DNA of 64,000 bases, taken from the NCBI RefSeq assembly GCF_000247695.1, contig NW_004624742.1:7348049-7412048 (forward strand), written 5' to 3'. This document shows positions 34,969 through 46,881 of the stretch, one piece after another (the stretch's first letter is position 1; each line of letters starts with the position of its first letter). A program made the position numbers and the translations under genes. This stretch comes from Heterocephalus glaber (taxonomy: Eukaryota > Chordata > Mammalia > Rodentia > Bathyergidae). Below the pieces are notes generated by a model. That model ran no database searches and had not been told where the DNA came from. It worked only from the letters and a program-made list of their open reading frames with translations.

Positions 34969-35100
34969 TTGAAGAAACAGTTACTGAATGACTGGCATGT
35001 TGCCAAACATCATGCCCAAGTCTGTGGGGATAAAGGATATACACATTTCCTGGCTTGCTGTAGACAGGATTAAAGCTACAAGGAGGACTTGTTCCTAGAT
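34969..35100 (-). mobile_element. L2 3' region (minus strand)
   Basis: 'gaagaaacagttactgaatg' then 'ggggataaaggatatacaca' follows antisense L2 order next to the tetranucleotide repeat. Confidence 0.55.
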
Positions 35101-35329
35101 GACCTTTGAAGTCCCTTGCAAGCTGGACTGCCTGTGAGTCTAGAGCACTTACCATCCCATAGATAGCAAGCTAGAAGCTCTGGGAAATGCTGCGATCTGT
35201 ACAGTAGACCCCAGTGACACTAGCATGGGCCAGGAAATTCCTCTCAGGGCCTCAGCCAAGGGCAAGAACAGTAACTGGCTTATAAGATTCTCTACTCCAT
35301 TCCAACTCTTCACATACTAAAAATATGCT

Positions 35330-35500
35330 ACCCCCTGCACACTGTTTTAGAGTTTGTCAGGCCCTGGCATATCCGTCATCTCAAATGATCCCCAGCTAGA
35401 TAGGACAAGTACACCAAGGAAACAGGTTCAGAGAATGCAAATGAATCATCTAAGTTTCCATAGCGGTAGAGTCAGAATTCCTATAAATTAAGTTTAAGAG
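35330..35500 (+). mobile_element. MIR SINE
   Basis: 'gccctggcatatccgtcatc', 'ggaaacaggttcagagaatg' and 'ggtagagtcagaattccta' in MIR order, worn. Confidence 0.55.
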
Positions 35501-36545
35501 CTGGATTCCAGGGTTATTGGAGGCAAGAGCTCCTGGTTGTCAAAGTGTCCTCCTCAATTAAGAAAGTCATGTTCTTGTATCCAGTCTGCCTCCTTGGGGA
35601 GGCCAGTCACTGATGAGGGGAAGGAAGAGCAACTCAGCTTCTTGTCACTTGATCAAACCAACCCTGGAGGTCCACTGTCAGGCAACAGCAGCACTATCCC
35701 TTAGAACTTCATCTCCAGGTCAGGGCTGAAAGCAGGCCTTCTGTATCCGGTTCCATACATTCTATTTCCCTCCTGTATCAGGCTATCTGCAAGAATGTGA
35801 GCTTTTCCTTGGGGGCTATCAGGGGCAGGTGACCCAGAGACCCTGCTGCCCCTCCCTTCTCCTCCCTGGTGTCTGGGCCTCTGTGAGTAGTTGACACACA
35901 GGCTGCTAACTGGGCACAATAGCCTGGTAACGATGCAGACCTGGCAGCCCAGATGTCAGATGGTGCTGCTGCCCAAAGGGAAGGAGGGAGAGTAAACAAA
36001 GCCCCTGCCCTCCTCTATTTTGGGTTGCTCTCTGTTTGAGTTGCAGTGGCAGCGCTCTGAGCTAGGAAAGGGGATGGCTGGCTCGAGCAGCTCATAGGTG
36101 TGCTCCCCCACTTTTCTGATGACCACTGGGATAATTCAAAGAGAAAGAGTAAAAATGCACCCCAAGGTATGGAGAGTGAAGGCGTTTCATCCTTCAAGAG
36201 GGCTGCGTGTGGTCTGCGATGCAGCCACCTTGCCATCTGCACTCCTTCCACAGTTTGCCTGCGCTCTGCCCACCTGACCATGAAAGGACCAGGCCTGCTT
36301 TCCTGAAGGGGCTTTGCCCAGGAGCTCACACAGGAGTCTCTTCTTTTATCATGTCACAGGATGGCACACCACAGTTTGTCCCACAATATCTTGCAAGAAG
36401 CTGATATTCCAATGATGTTATTAAAAAGTGGCACCTTTTGCCACACTGCGAGAAAAGCTTTCCGGTGGGGGCAAGGAGACTGCGATACATTTTCCCCAAG
36501 GAGCTCACTTCAGCCACAGTGTTTGATGTATGGTGACATCTCCCC
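35501..36545. other. Unassigned, comparatively GC-rich sequence
   Basis: Several 65-104 codon frames overlap on both strands (35701-36571), which is what richer base composition gives by chance. No conserved domain, splice pattern or repeat could be recognised. Confidence 0.4.
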
Positions 36546-36627
36546 CACACAGTGATACACACTGCACACACACATCAGAACACACACAAGAGCACGCACA
36601 GACACACACACATACCACAAACACATT
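36546..36627. repeat. Interrupted (CA)n microsatellite
   Basis: ACACACACA runs interspersed with single changes over about 80 bases. Confidence 0.85.
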
Positions 36628-36700
36628 TCTGAGCTGAGATGAATAAGGAAGATAAGGGACTTGTTCAAGGTCATACAGAGGGACAAGAAAGTCAAGTCAT
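36628..36700 (+). mobile_element. MIR fragment
   Basis: 'gatgaataaggaagataagg' and 'gttcaaggtcatacagaggg' match the MIR core in plus orientation. Confidence 0.6.
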
Positions 36701-37009
36701 TTACACAGGGGCATGAAGCATTCAGCTCAGTGCTTTTTGGCTCTTAATGCTTTCTCTTGACCCCTAATCACCCACCACCTCACCTCCTTTTCAGCTGAAT
36801 AAATGTGTAATGAACACTAGAAATGCCACTGTAGTTCAGTATATCACTTACAAACCATGGCTTTTAGCTAACAAGAGTGCTGTTAACTCTGTCTCCCTAT
36901 GGGTATTTCTCAATTCAAGATTATGTGCTTTTATCTTTGCTTTTGGAAGCACAATCTACGCTCAGCTCTTCATAATATCCAGATCTGCCTGCTGAGGAAA
37001 GCTTGGTAC

Positions 37010-37170
37010 AAAGAGTCAGGATGTTTTCCTCCATCTAGCTCCACTCCTGACCATCATGAGGCCTTAAAGACCTTGCTCAGTCTCTCCAGGGCTTAGCTTC
37101 ATCAGAAGTATTATGAAAATTATAATCCCCACCTGCCACCTTCACACAGATAGGATAAACAAATGAGATT
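37010..37170 (-). mobile_element. MIR SINE (minus strand)
   Basis: 'accttgctcagtctctccag', 'cttcatcagaagtattatga' and 'aggataaacaaatgagatta' in reverse MIR order. Confidence 0.6.
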
Positions 37171-37254
37171 ATAAGATTGAAAAGTTTTGAAATTATAAGA
37201 AGAAAACATGACTTTCTGTTAACAGAGATTGTGAAATAGCTAAATGCTATGGGG

Positions 37255-37400
37255 CTGAGAGTCAGGCGGTCCTGCTACTGTGAGTTCTTGGGCAAGTTAT
37301 TTAACCTCTCTGAGTCTGTTTAATATGCAGAAGCAAAATCTATTTGGCAGTGTTATGGGGAGGACTAAGTGAGAGTCTATTTAAAGCTGCTAGCAGAGAA
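37255..37400 (-). mobile_element. MIR SINE (minus strand)
   Basis: 'gagttcttgggcaagttatt', 'taacctctctgagtctgttt' and 'ggaggactaagtgagagtct' are clear reverse MIR phrases. Confidence 0.75.
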
Positions 37401-38994
37401 TCTGGCCTGAGGGAGGGAGGTGACTATAGAGGACTAACTCCTTTCTCCTTAGTAACCCTGCCCTATACTTATAGTACAAAGACTTTGAGACCCTTGAAGG
37501 AAGTTTCATGGCTTATTCTTTCTTGAATACCCAGTAACTCTAACTATGTAGGCTGTATTACAGGAAATCAGTATTTGTGTTTATGGATAACTTTCTAAAT
37601 TAAAGATAGAAATTTTAAAATAATATGTTTCAAGAACTTGTAATATTTGATACCATCCACTGACCTGGCTTCCTAATTGGAAACATGGGAGTGGATTTGC
37701 CAATTGTACTCACATTAGAACAATTAAGTGATAAATTGTGCATTTAACTCATAGATTGGCTTAGGATGATCCAAATCTAGCAGGAATTTTCTTCACACAA
37801 AACAAATCTGACTTATCATCTGGCCCAACTCAACATTGCCACAACCAGCTTCACAGCACTCATTCACACAGACAAGTAGACACTTGGGGAAATTCCCTTG
37901 TGAAGTAACCACAGGCCTACTCAGAACTGTCTGATAATTTAAGAGCCAATTTTTAAAATAACTGTCAAATTAAGCTGGCTAATTGTTCTGGTCTGCCGCA
38001 AGTCGATCACAGGTGGAGAGGAGGGGACTGATCGCAAAGGTAAATGAAAGATATAAACAAAAGAGACCCAACAGTGTTCTGAAGGAAATTATACTTGGCA
38101 ACATGGATAACAGGGTGTTTTTACAAAATCCAGTTTTATATTGTTTGTCCTGGTATTTTTGTAAAGTTCTTTTCTGGATGGACTTATTTTTCGGGGTATT
38201 TGATCATATTATGCATCATTATTTTTAATATTACTCATAAAGTTGTCAAAACAATTCTTTCCATTAAATTTATTCTTAAATTAGCTTCATACATCTTCAA
38301 CTTAAAAAATAAAAAATAAAGACATTGAACTAGGAGAAACTGGAGCCAAAGGGTTGAACACAGAACATAGAGAACAGCAAAGGGCAAAATATCCTCAAGC
38401 TTTGAAAACTGATGTTTGAATATCTGCTTTCTCCTGCTCCCTGAGAAATTAATGAACAGACAACCCTGAAACTTCAAAGTGGTAATACCCTGCCTTGGGA
38501 ATTGCAACCTCCATCTTGGTTGTTTAAAAATGAGCACACATGGAAATGATGCATCAGCATATCTTTTCAAGTTTTTCTTTTTCTGTTGAAACTTAATCAA
38601 CAACCCTCCAGTTATTTATGGCTTAGTAAATGAATAAGAACAAAAAAGTTAGATCTGTCTAAAAATGAAACAAAAGTATTTTTCAGTAGGATAATGAGAT
38701 ATGGCCATGGTCAAAAATTATAACCTAGCAGAAAAATGTAAGCTGAAAAGCTCATCTCCACCATCACCATCCAGTACTACTCAACAAAGAGTGTTTTGTT
38801 CTTTCTTCCTGAGAACCCCCATCCTTATATAAAATTTTATATTTATGTCTCTCCTGGCCCTTTTTGTTTAGGAGTATCGTCAAATATGTGGGTCTGGGTC
38901 CAAGCTGCCGCCTTATGTCTCTGCCAAGAAGTCAGCCTATGTGTGTGAGGGTCACGTGATAAGGTGTTACAGCCAGACTGCCCAAGCTTATAAG
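37401..38994. other. Unassigned sequence
   Basis: AT-rich, with a 122-codon minus-strand frame at 38235-38603 that has no domain. Nothing else recognisable. Confidence 0.45.
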
Positions 38995-39170
38995 CTGGAC
39001 AACTCCAGGTAACCACCTAACAGCTATGTCTCTACTTCATCACCTTCTCCAGTGGAACAGTATTATTGCTCCCTCACAGGCTTGTTGTAAGGGGTGGGTT
39101 AATACGGTAAAATGTCTAAACAGTGCCTGGTTCAAAGGAATCCCTCAATTAAGGGTTAGCATTATCAGAG
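38995..39170 (-). mobile_element. MIR SINE (minus strand)
   Basis: 'cttcatcaccttctccagtg', 'tcacaggcttgttgtaaggg' and 'gtctaaacagtgcctggttc' in reverse MIR order. Confidence 0.6.
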
Positions 39171-39254
39171 CCAGGTCTGGTAGCTCTAAAGCTTCAAAAT
39201 ATTGCCTTTATTCTGCATAAATGCTCAGCTTTGTATCTCCTCCAATTCAACATA

Positions 39255-39452
39255 CAGTGACCCTCAAGTTACAACTGACCTGACATAGGAACAACTTGGG
39301 TTCATTAGGTTAATGGAAGATTCATCAGCTTCTTGTTATTTGTAGCTTGCACCCAGGTAAACATCCAGATTTCAAGTGTATTGACTTACAACCAACTTGA
39401 GTTACAACCAGCTTTCAGGAACCCATTGAGTTTGTAACTCAAGGGTCCACTG
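39255..39452. mobile_element. Tigger-like MITE, short copy
   Basis: Left end CAGTGACCCTCAAGTTACAA and right end GTTTGTAACTCAAGGGTCCA...CTG are inverted repeats. A TA dinucleotide flanks each side, the target duplication of pogo/Tc1 elements. A longer relative lies at 57046-57402. Confidence 0.85.
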
Positions 39453-40589
39453 TACTTGTATGTTTTAATGTGGCATAAAAAGTGAAGTTATACATTTTCT
39501 CCCATGCAACTCTTGCCTCTGAGGGACCCAGTATATCAAGAGGTGAATGAGCAGCCTTCCCAAATCCTTCACAACTTGGAGTGAACTCCATCCCTCTCAT
39601 TTGATATTTCTTGTGTACTCCAGAAGTATATGGCCTATTTCTGACTAAAGGTTTAAGTCTGAGCTGCACTGCATTTTAGGAATTTTCCAGCATAAAAAGA
39701 AAAACTTGGCTTCAGAAAGGATCATGACTGGCCAGTTAATCTGTTAAATAATATGCCAAATACTGAGGAAATAACAAGGAGGAGAAAATTACATTCACAC
39801 TTCTTTATTGGTGCCATTAACTGTGTTTTGTCATCCAGCTGATGAAGCGGTACCATCTCCCCAAAAGCCTCACGCCACAAGGCTATCTGGAACCCTGTCC
39901 AGCCCTTCACCCTGGAGTCCCAGCTTCTCCCTCATTGCCCAGCTGGGGGGAGGCAAAGGGGACAAGAGAGGACTCCATGAGGATGAGCCATTTTCCATGA
40001 GAATCTCTGCACTGCAGAAGCTATTTGCATATTGGTGTCGTCAGAGCTGGGGCAAGCCCTCCTTCCCTGTGCTGTGGAGGTCAGGAGACCCTTCCCTGAG
40101 CCAGGACACAGCTCAGCCCACTCAGTCACTTGCCTTCTTCTATGTGCATTACTTGGCTGCTGAAACCATAATGAACATAGCTCTCACCTCGCTGTGTCTC
40201 CTCCCCATTAAAACAAGTACCTTCTTCCTAATATTGGACAAACTAGGGAGGGAAAAATGCTCTTCTCCTGTCTCTACCCCCTCTCTTTCTCCTTCACAGC
40301 TCCCTCCTCCCTCCTCTCTTTTATGGAATCCCCCTAGGATTCCTTTGTTTTCAACAGTGGATAATTGTTTAGATGGAGAATGTCTTAATCCCTGGAATAT
40401 GACCAAAGGCATATATAAAATAGAAATTGAATTGTCATACTCCTTTTGAAAATCTATGGATTTTCTGTGCTCCAGCTTAAAATATCAAGTCTTCGCTGAG
40501 CCTTTCAAGACCAGAGGTGTTGTGACCATCCTCCAGCCTCATCTCTGTCACTCCTTGTCTGGGGGCTTCTTTCCATTAATAAGAGCAAC
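39453..40589. other. Unassigned sequence
   Basis: Includes a 213-codon open stretch (39808-40449) with no ATG at its start and no recognisable domain. A C/T-rich patch lies at 40262-40320. Not called a gene. Confidence 0.4.
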
Positions 40590-40760
40590 CATCACGAACC
40601 AAGCATACTTAATCCTCACTACAGCCCTCTGAGGTCAGACAGTTAACCCTGCTTTACTCATAAGGAAAATGAGGCTCTGAGGGGTAAATAACATATGTCT
40701 AGTGAAGGACAAATCTGAGATTTGAATCCAGGACTTTCAGGCACTCCTCTTTAATCACTA
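40590..40760 (+). mobile_element. MIR SINE
   Basis: 'aatcctcactacagccctct', 'ataaggaaaatgaggctctg', 'gatttgaatccaggactttc' is a complete plus-strand MIR. Confidence 0.85.
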
Positions 40761-41039
40761 CATGGTGCTGTTCCTCTCCAACATTTGCAGCTTGCCAAAC
40801 TTATCTCAGCCTCAGTACTCTTGTACATGCTGCTCCACTGTCTGTTCTTCCCCAACCCTTGCTCTGGAAAATGTCTCCTTTAGCTCTGAGCTGAGACATA
40901 TTTCCTCAGAAAAACTTTCCAGAACTGCCAAACAAGACCATTAGCAACATAAACCATCGTCCCTCATTATTCTCAGTCATAGCCCTCTATCCTTTCCCTC
41001 ACATCTTTTCTTATAACTTAACAGAAGTTATATTTGCAA

Positions 41040-41370
41040 GCGTAGTCCTTTCCTATCAGGCCCTTCTATGAGTGTGGGAGGGAGGATATTAAACTTAGCC
41101 ATTGACATCTGGTTTGATTATGTGACTTAGCTCAGGCAAGAAAATGTCTTCTGAGGAAGAACTGCTAGGGCCTTGGAATGGCTCTGCCATTGCTCTTCTC
41201 CTATGCAAATAGGGGCTCTGCTCAGCCATGGTACAAACTGCAGAGAGCAGATGCAGAGTTGTGATACATCTAACAGGACCAAGAAATAAACCTTCACTGT
41301 AGTGAGTCGCTAGGATTTGGGAGTTTTTGCTACTGCAGCATTACTTAGCTGAGGTGGACTGATCCATAGG
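41040..41370 (+). mobile_element. LTR/MER-like interspersed repeat
   Basis: 'gattatgtgacttagctcag', 'gaaataaaccttcactgtag' and 'tttttgctactgcagcatta' resemble a common mammalian repeat with an AATAAA near its 3' end. The family is uncertain. Confidence 0.4.
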
Positions 41371-41394
41371 CATGCTTGACATTGATCTGCCCAC

Positions 41395-41520
41395 TAGATG
41401 GTATATTTCATGAAATCCACCCTGACTCTGTCTTATTTTCTGCTCTGCATTCAGGATCTAGCAAAGGGCCTGGCACATTTAACCACCCATATACATTGAA
41501 TAACATACATTGAATGAATG
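41395..41520 (+). mobile_element. L2 3' end
   Basis: 'gatggtatatttcatgaaat', 'caggatctagcaaagggcct' and 'ggcacattt' then a TTGAATGAATG end. Confidence 0.6.
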
Positions 41521-42554
41521 TATACTAAGTAGGCATAAGCACCAGTATTCGAGGGCTACTTTTTGGTGTGTGTTGTTTATCCTGCTGAGTGATTGGCTTT
41601 TTGTAAAGCTGATCAACTCTCACCTTTCACTCTGTGATACACCACCCGGAGAAACCCTCCACACCTCTTCTCTTCTTCCTTCTCCCAGCAGACACATAAT
41701 GTTGACACTGCTTTTAATATGCATGCAGTTGCTATGTAAGGTTTAATTCCTAGGAGGAGAGTCGCTTTACAACTACTTAGTTTCCATAGAAAAAAACAAT
41801 GAGCTCTCTTAAATATTTTCTTTCCCATAACGAATAGCTTGTCTCAAAATGGCCAAGGGACTTAAAAGAACCTATCACGGCTTTGAGACTGTTTGGTCTC
41901 CATTCAGGAAAACTGAAATCAAATACACATATTGGAGGAAGACAGTACTGAATACATTTTGAAAATATAAGAGAATGCATTGGCTTTGTCTGAGGCAGAA
42001 TTTTTCCCTACATTTAAAATATCTCTAACTTCTACAGGTGGATACATTTTATTTCCCTACAAAGGATTTTGCTAAAGATGTTGAGTCGCAGAGGAAGTGT
42101 GCACAAAATGATGTGCTCCCCGAAAACAATCTGTCTTCTGCCCCTTCCCACTGCAGATTATAGGAGCCAGATATCCTAGAGCTCCCAGCTACCCCTGTCT
42201 CTGTGGACAAGAGCAGGGGCTATGTTATATCTCTATTTGTGCCCTAGCACCTCACCTAGTTAGAAGCTTACTAAAGGTTCAGAGCATGGATGGTTTTGTT
42301 GAAATAAATGAGAAGCTAGAAGTGTGAGAAAGGCTTGGAGCACCTTCTCATTTACATCTTTCAGGGAACTTGGAATCAATTGAAAGGGTGGATGGTGTAC
42401 CAACGTAAATCTCACTCTTGCTCCTCAGAACTCTCCCCATGGCCAGGCCTGGCTCCAACTTCTGATCAGTGCCACTCTTTCCAATTGTTTGAATCCTGTC
42501 GGTGAAAGAGATACAGGAAAAAGCCACATTCTACCACGGGCTGTGCATTATCCT
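41521..42554. other. Unassigned sequence
   Basis: No recognisable gene or repeat. Frames up to 78 codons have no domain. Confidence 0.45.
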
Positions 42555-42660
42555 TTGTGGGTCTGGGCTAAGTCCCATCACTGTCCTGAACCACATTTGC
42601 AAAATGAGCTCATGGCATAAATGATCCCTAAGGTCTTTTCTAACCCTCATGTCCTGTGCC
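42555..42660 (-). mobile_element. MIR-like fragment (minus strand)
   Basis: 'ttgcaaaatgagctcatggc' and 'aaggtcttttctaaccctca' resemble the worn reverse MIR. Confidence 0.4.
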
Positions 42661-43789
42661 TTTTCTTGGAAACACCCCAGACTTGGGAAAGCTATATAAC
42701 TTATCATTGTTTCCCACTGCCTGATCTTTGGAGTTATATGTGCACTAGATCAATTAGCTGGGCAATTTTTTCTAAATACAAGCTCATTCCTACTTAGACA
42801 GCATCTGGATTCATACCCTAATGATTAACCCCTGAATGGAAAAATTGTCTTACAATGAACACAGCATAATTGTTTTAAAGCTCATCCTTCCTTCTCACCA
42901 ACTCCCCTCTATTTACAGTGAGAGCAACCATCTGCCATAAGCTAGCTGCTTTCTCCTTGACCCCAATGTGTTTTTACCATGTGGTTCTCCATTCATCTTC
43001 ACAACTTGCTTGTAGTTGCCCAGGTGTCGCTGTGGCCTGCTGTCAGGCTACTTCCCTGACCTATGACATTGCAACTCCTGTGGATTCGGTGATAACTCCC
43101 GTCTGTGCTTGCAGGCCTCCCATAGGTCACAAAGGGCCATGAATAAAATGACCACCCCAAAACATGTAGAAGAAGGGGCAGGAAAGGAGGCAGCTTATTT
43201 TTAGTCTCTGCAAGACAGCAGCATTTGGAATACACAAGCTTAACTACTTTTGCTTATTTCTAGAATTTATAAATACATGGGTAAGGAGGACTGCTAATAA
43301 TATAACTCAGTTAGTCAACCACATGTTTCCCAAACAAACTACATTTAATTCAGTACAAATGGAGCAAGTGGTGCAAATTTTCTACTACCAAATTTGTCAA
43401 AGCAATTCATAGGTATTTAAACATGTGTATGTTCTTACAGATTGAGGTAATTGGCCTATTTTCAATAACCAGCAGCCAACATGCTCTGTACCTCCTTCTC
43501 AACCTTCCTCCTTCCATTGCTGAATGTTTCCTGGCATATGCACAGCTCCACAGCAACCAGCAAGTGGGAAGTACGTGACAGGCATTGCCCTTAGCTTGAG
43601 CACAGTGGCCTGACCAAAGATCTGCCATTTGGGGTAGAAAATTCAGAGCAATGGAGCCCAGTTCAGAGAGCAGGTGAGAGGTTTGTCAGCTGGCAAGGGA
43701 GGCTATAGCAGTAAAGCAGAGCAGCTAAGAATTCCATCTCTGAGGCAGGTCAGTTTTATGTAAACTCCTGCTTAGTGAGCACTCATTGG
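42661..43789. other. Unassigned sequence
   Basis: No gene or repeat recognised. Confidence 0.45.
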
Positions 43790-43960
43790 TATGTACCTAG
43801 TTCCTTCTAAGGCTTAGTTTCTTCACCTGTAAAATAGGGATATACCCATCTCATATTTAATAGAACAAGTGCAAAAAAGGATACAATGTGTCTTATCTTG
43901 CTCCTGGAACACAGTAGCACACAACGAATGTTGGCAATGATGAATACTAGAATTAACAGC
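43790..43960 (-). mobile_element. MIR SINE (minus strand)
   Basis: 'cttagtttcttcacctgtaa', 'aatagggatatacccatctc' and 'ctggaacacagtagcacaca' in reverse MIR order. Confidence 0.7.
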
Positions 43961-44049
43961 CTTGAATAGGAATATGTTCATCCTGCCACTAGCCAAATGT
44001 ACAAATTTGAAAAATGTACTCATTGCTTAAGACATTTTGCTTTGAGCAT

Positions 44050-44067
44050 CAAAAAAAAAAAAAAAAA
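44050..44067. repeat. A(18) run
   Basis: A pure A run without a recognisable SINE upstream. Confidence 0.85.
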
Positions 44068-44199
44068 CTAATTTCATGACAAATCTACAAATCTACAGTG
44101 ACAAATGACCTTAATGGCAGCCCCTACAGTCAGACAATGCGCAAGTCCACAGTCTGCAGACCTGGAAGCTGTGATCTTGAATAGATTGTTTGCAACTGT

Positions 44200-44460
44200 T
44201 GTGCCTCTTCATTTCCTGCTGATTTCAATGCCTCAGACAATAAAGATCTGGAAAGATATTGTTTTATTTAGATTTACTAATTGATTTGTTTGTAAGCACC
44301 CTAATGAATCACTGGAGACTGTCACAGAAAATGAGCCCATTATTTCCCATTTCCATTCCCTCCATTAATTCTTAACAATCACATCAGCTCATCCATGCAA
44401 TTAATGCAAAGGCTTTTCTATTAGCTACTCCCTGTGGCATGGAAGAATGCTATAGGGTAA
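44200..44460. promoter_or_regulatory. Candidate conserved non-coding segment
   Basis: Repeat-free, with homeodomain-like cores (TAATTGATTTGT around 44279, TTAATTCTTAACA, GCAATTAATGCAAAGG around 44398). No coding frame. Suggested only by sequence texture. Confidence 0.22.
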
Positions 44461-44699
44461 AATTTGTGGTTCTAGGATATCTGTTATAGGATGTTTCTTT
44501 TGGAGAAAGAAAAACTGGATTGAGACAAAGCGGTACACTTCCCTTTTCTGCTCCTTTACCTCCATCCCTGACCCCATCATGAACTGTGTGAAAGGAGATT
44601 ATGATGAAGTTGCCTGGGTAACCCTGAAGGGAAAAGTAGCCCCAAATGTGGTCAGGGTAGATAGATGCATGGAAAATGAAGATTCTTACTCTAAACACT

Positions 44700-45260
44700 A
44701 CAGTGGCTGAGCAGGGTCTAACAATATCAGGGACATTCTCCCTTTGGTATCAGCTGAAGGAATGTCCTGCTTGCTTGCTTCTCTGAGCCAATGCTCATGC
44801 GTAAAAGGGAGAGAAAGTGGAGACCACACTCGGACTGACTGACTGACTGCCATCTGGTGTAGCTGTCTTGGACAGGAGGAAAGAAGACCTATGCTGCTCC
44901 GCTCAGTGTTACACTCTGGAAAATGGTTTTGTACATTTTCTCCAAGTATCCAAAGGTCAGTAAAAAGACCAGTGATGATGCTTGCAGAATTGGAGATTGA
45001 TTGACTCTGGCTTCCTGACCTTGGGAAACCAGCAGAATGCCCTGACCTATAAAATGAAGAGATTAGATCCCTAAAAACCTGGGACTGTAGGCTCTGGAGG
45101 GAGGATGCCACATTTGAACCCTGGAAGTGAGTGCTCTTAGTAAGGACATTATGAGCATGTCCTACAAGTCGATGCTTTCCACTCCCCTTGCACTTAGGCA
45201 GGGCCATGTGACTAATTCTAGTCATTGTTCATACGGCAAGAGCAAGAAGTCTTTTCTGGC
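44700..45260. other. Possible worn MER repeat; open frame not accepted as a gene
   Basis: 'gggccatgtgactaattcta' near 45203 recalls a mammalian MER family. A minus-strand 175-codon frame (44698-45225) has no recognisable domain and overlaps this sequence. Contains a short (GACT)4 run at 44834-44849. Confidence 0.35.
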
Positions 45261-45379
45261 CTAAAACAGTTAATTTTGATACCCTCTGCTTTTTCCTTCT
45301 CTGCTGCATCAACCAAGGAGGTTCTTTGTTCCAGATGATATTACTCAAAAATGTTTATGGCAAACCAGCCTGGGGGGCT

Positions 45380-45570
45380 GAGTCACTTAGAACACTACAC
45401 TTATAATTTGAGCCATATACCTTTCTTGTGTTCGTCTCTGACATATTCTACCTCAATTTCTTTTTCTTTAACATGGACTTACTAATATAACCTACCTCAT
45501 AGGATTCTTGTAAGGATTGAATTGTATATGTAAGGGCTTGTAACAATGTCTGGCACAAACATTTAGCCAT
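45380..45570 (-). mobile_element. MIR SINE (minus strand)
   Basis: 'cctacctcataggattcttg', 'taaggattgaattgtatatg' and 'aacaatgtctggcacaaaca' are clear reverse MIR phrases. Confidence 0.75.
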
Positions 45571-45702
45571 CATTATTAGTCTCCTTTGGGCCTATGATTC
45601 TGCTATATTATACTTAGTAGATGTTACCTTAAACCTTAGAAAAGTTTTAGCAGAACTTCTGTTTGCTATGGACTGTGTTCTATCCCAAATTATACTTTGA
45701 AG

Positions 45703-45810
45703 TGGGGGATTTAGCTCAGTGGTTCCAGCACCTGCTTTGCAAGCGCAGGTCCTGAGTTCGATCCCTGGTACCAAAAAAAAAACCCAAAAGCAAAAAACAA
45801 GCAATGTACA
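45703..45810 (+). mobile_element. ID SINE with intact pol III boxes
   Basis: The ID body GGGGGATTTAGCTCAGTGGT with A box and the B box GAGTTCGATCCC intact, then a run of 11 A and a mixed A/C tail. Duplication CCAAATTATACTTTGAAG at 45685-45702 and a copy with two changes at 45811-45828. Inserted into an MLT1 LTR. Confidence 0.92.
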
Positions 45811-45947
45811 CCAAATTATACATCGAAGCCATAACCCTCAATGTGATGGGACTCAGAGAAAGCACTTTTGACATACAATTAGGTTTAGATGAAGTTATGA
45901 GGGGACCCTTGTGATGGGCTTAGTGCCCTTCTAAGAAGAGATTAGAT

Positions 45948-46100
45948 CTCTCTTCTCCTGTCCTCTCCTCTTCTTCCCTTTCCCTCTTTCTCTTTCCTTC
46001 CCTCCCCTCTTCTTCTCCTTCTCTTCCTCTCCCTCTTTCTTTTTCCTTTCTCTCCTCCTCTCTTTCCTTCCCTCCCTTCTCCTCCTTTCTCTCTCTCAGA
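45948..46100. repeat. Pyrimidine-rich (CT)n tract
   Basis: About 150 bases almost wholly C and T on the plus strand. The minus-strand frame rich in Glu/Arg/Lys over it is an effect of composition. Confidence 0.9.
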
Positions 46101-46149
46101 TGTAAACTACTGAGGCCCACATAGCTTAAATTAGTTATGTAAGTTAGAA

Positions 46150-46345
46150 AAGAAGAAATGGAAATTACATTTAATGAATTCTTACTCTATGCAAAGCAAT
46201 GTACTTTATGCTTAATATACTCAGATGTTATTTTTTCTTATTTTATGGGTGAAAATGGATGTCACATAGCTAATTATGGCAGAGCTGGGATTTGAACTCA
46301 CTCCTGCCTGACTCCAAAGCCCATGATCTATTCCTATACTAAAAT
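46150..46345 (+). mobile_element. MIR SINE
   Basis: 'ttaatgaattcttactctat', 'ttttatgggtgaaaatggat', 'catagctaattatggcagag' and 'tgggatttgaactcactcct' form a long plus-strand MIR. Confidence 0.85.
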
Positions 46346-46881
46346 GTCTGAGAGTTCCCAGTTAATAAGTAACAAAACCAGATATCCCAATTCCTCTTTT
46401 CACTATATCATCCTACCTGTTCTCAAATCTTTGAGGTCAAAGTCTAGAAGGATCATCATAATTTACCAATATGTTATAATTTAAAATATGTTATATAATC
46501 CTCACTATTTTTGTGATACAAAAATGTATCTTGTTCTCTAATTAGCCTTTACCTGTTTCAATACTTTCCTGTTTAATATAGCTGCATGTCATACTCCTAG
46601 GTAAGAGATTAGATGCAAGAGATTGGTACTGAGGTAAAAACCAAATTCGCCATTTCTATGTCTTGCCAAACATGATAAAAATGTAACACCACACAAAGCT
46701 TAACTTGGTAATCTGGCCAGGCTTTCAGCTCAGGTGCAGTGAGACTACATTCCCTGAGCAGTCTTCTCATCTGAGCGAGCACCAAGAAGGGAAGAATGGG
46801 GAATAAAAAAGAATTTCAATGGAAAGACAGACAAACATGGCAAATAGAAGTAACAGTGTGAGGAGGAATGGCCAAGGAGGG

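Larger units (their letters stand above)
45665..46110 (+). mobile_element. MLT1/MaLR LTR fragment split by an ID SINE
   Basis: Starts TGCTATGGACTGTGTTCTAT then CCAAATTATACTTTGAAG, resumes after the ID with 'gaagccataaccctcaatgt', 'tagatgaagttatgagggga' and 'gcttagtgcccttctaagaa'. It ends in a C/T-rich tract that has expanded. Confidence 0.75.

Noticed and set aside
39808..40449. 213-codon open stretch on the plus strand, the longest in the window
   Set aside because: It begins at a TTG rather than ATG, shows no domain or low-complexity-free conserved motif, has no splice-site or promoter context, and lies in a relatively GC-rich patch where long chance frames are expected.
44698..45225. 175-codon minus-strand frame
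   Set aside because: No recognisable domain; overlaps sequence resembling a worn MER repeat.
45920..46120. Minus-strand frame rich in Glu, Arg and Lys
   Set aside because: Produced by the (CT)n tract; no protein signal.
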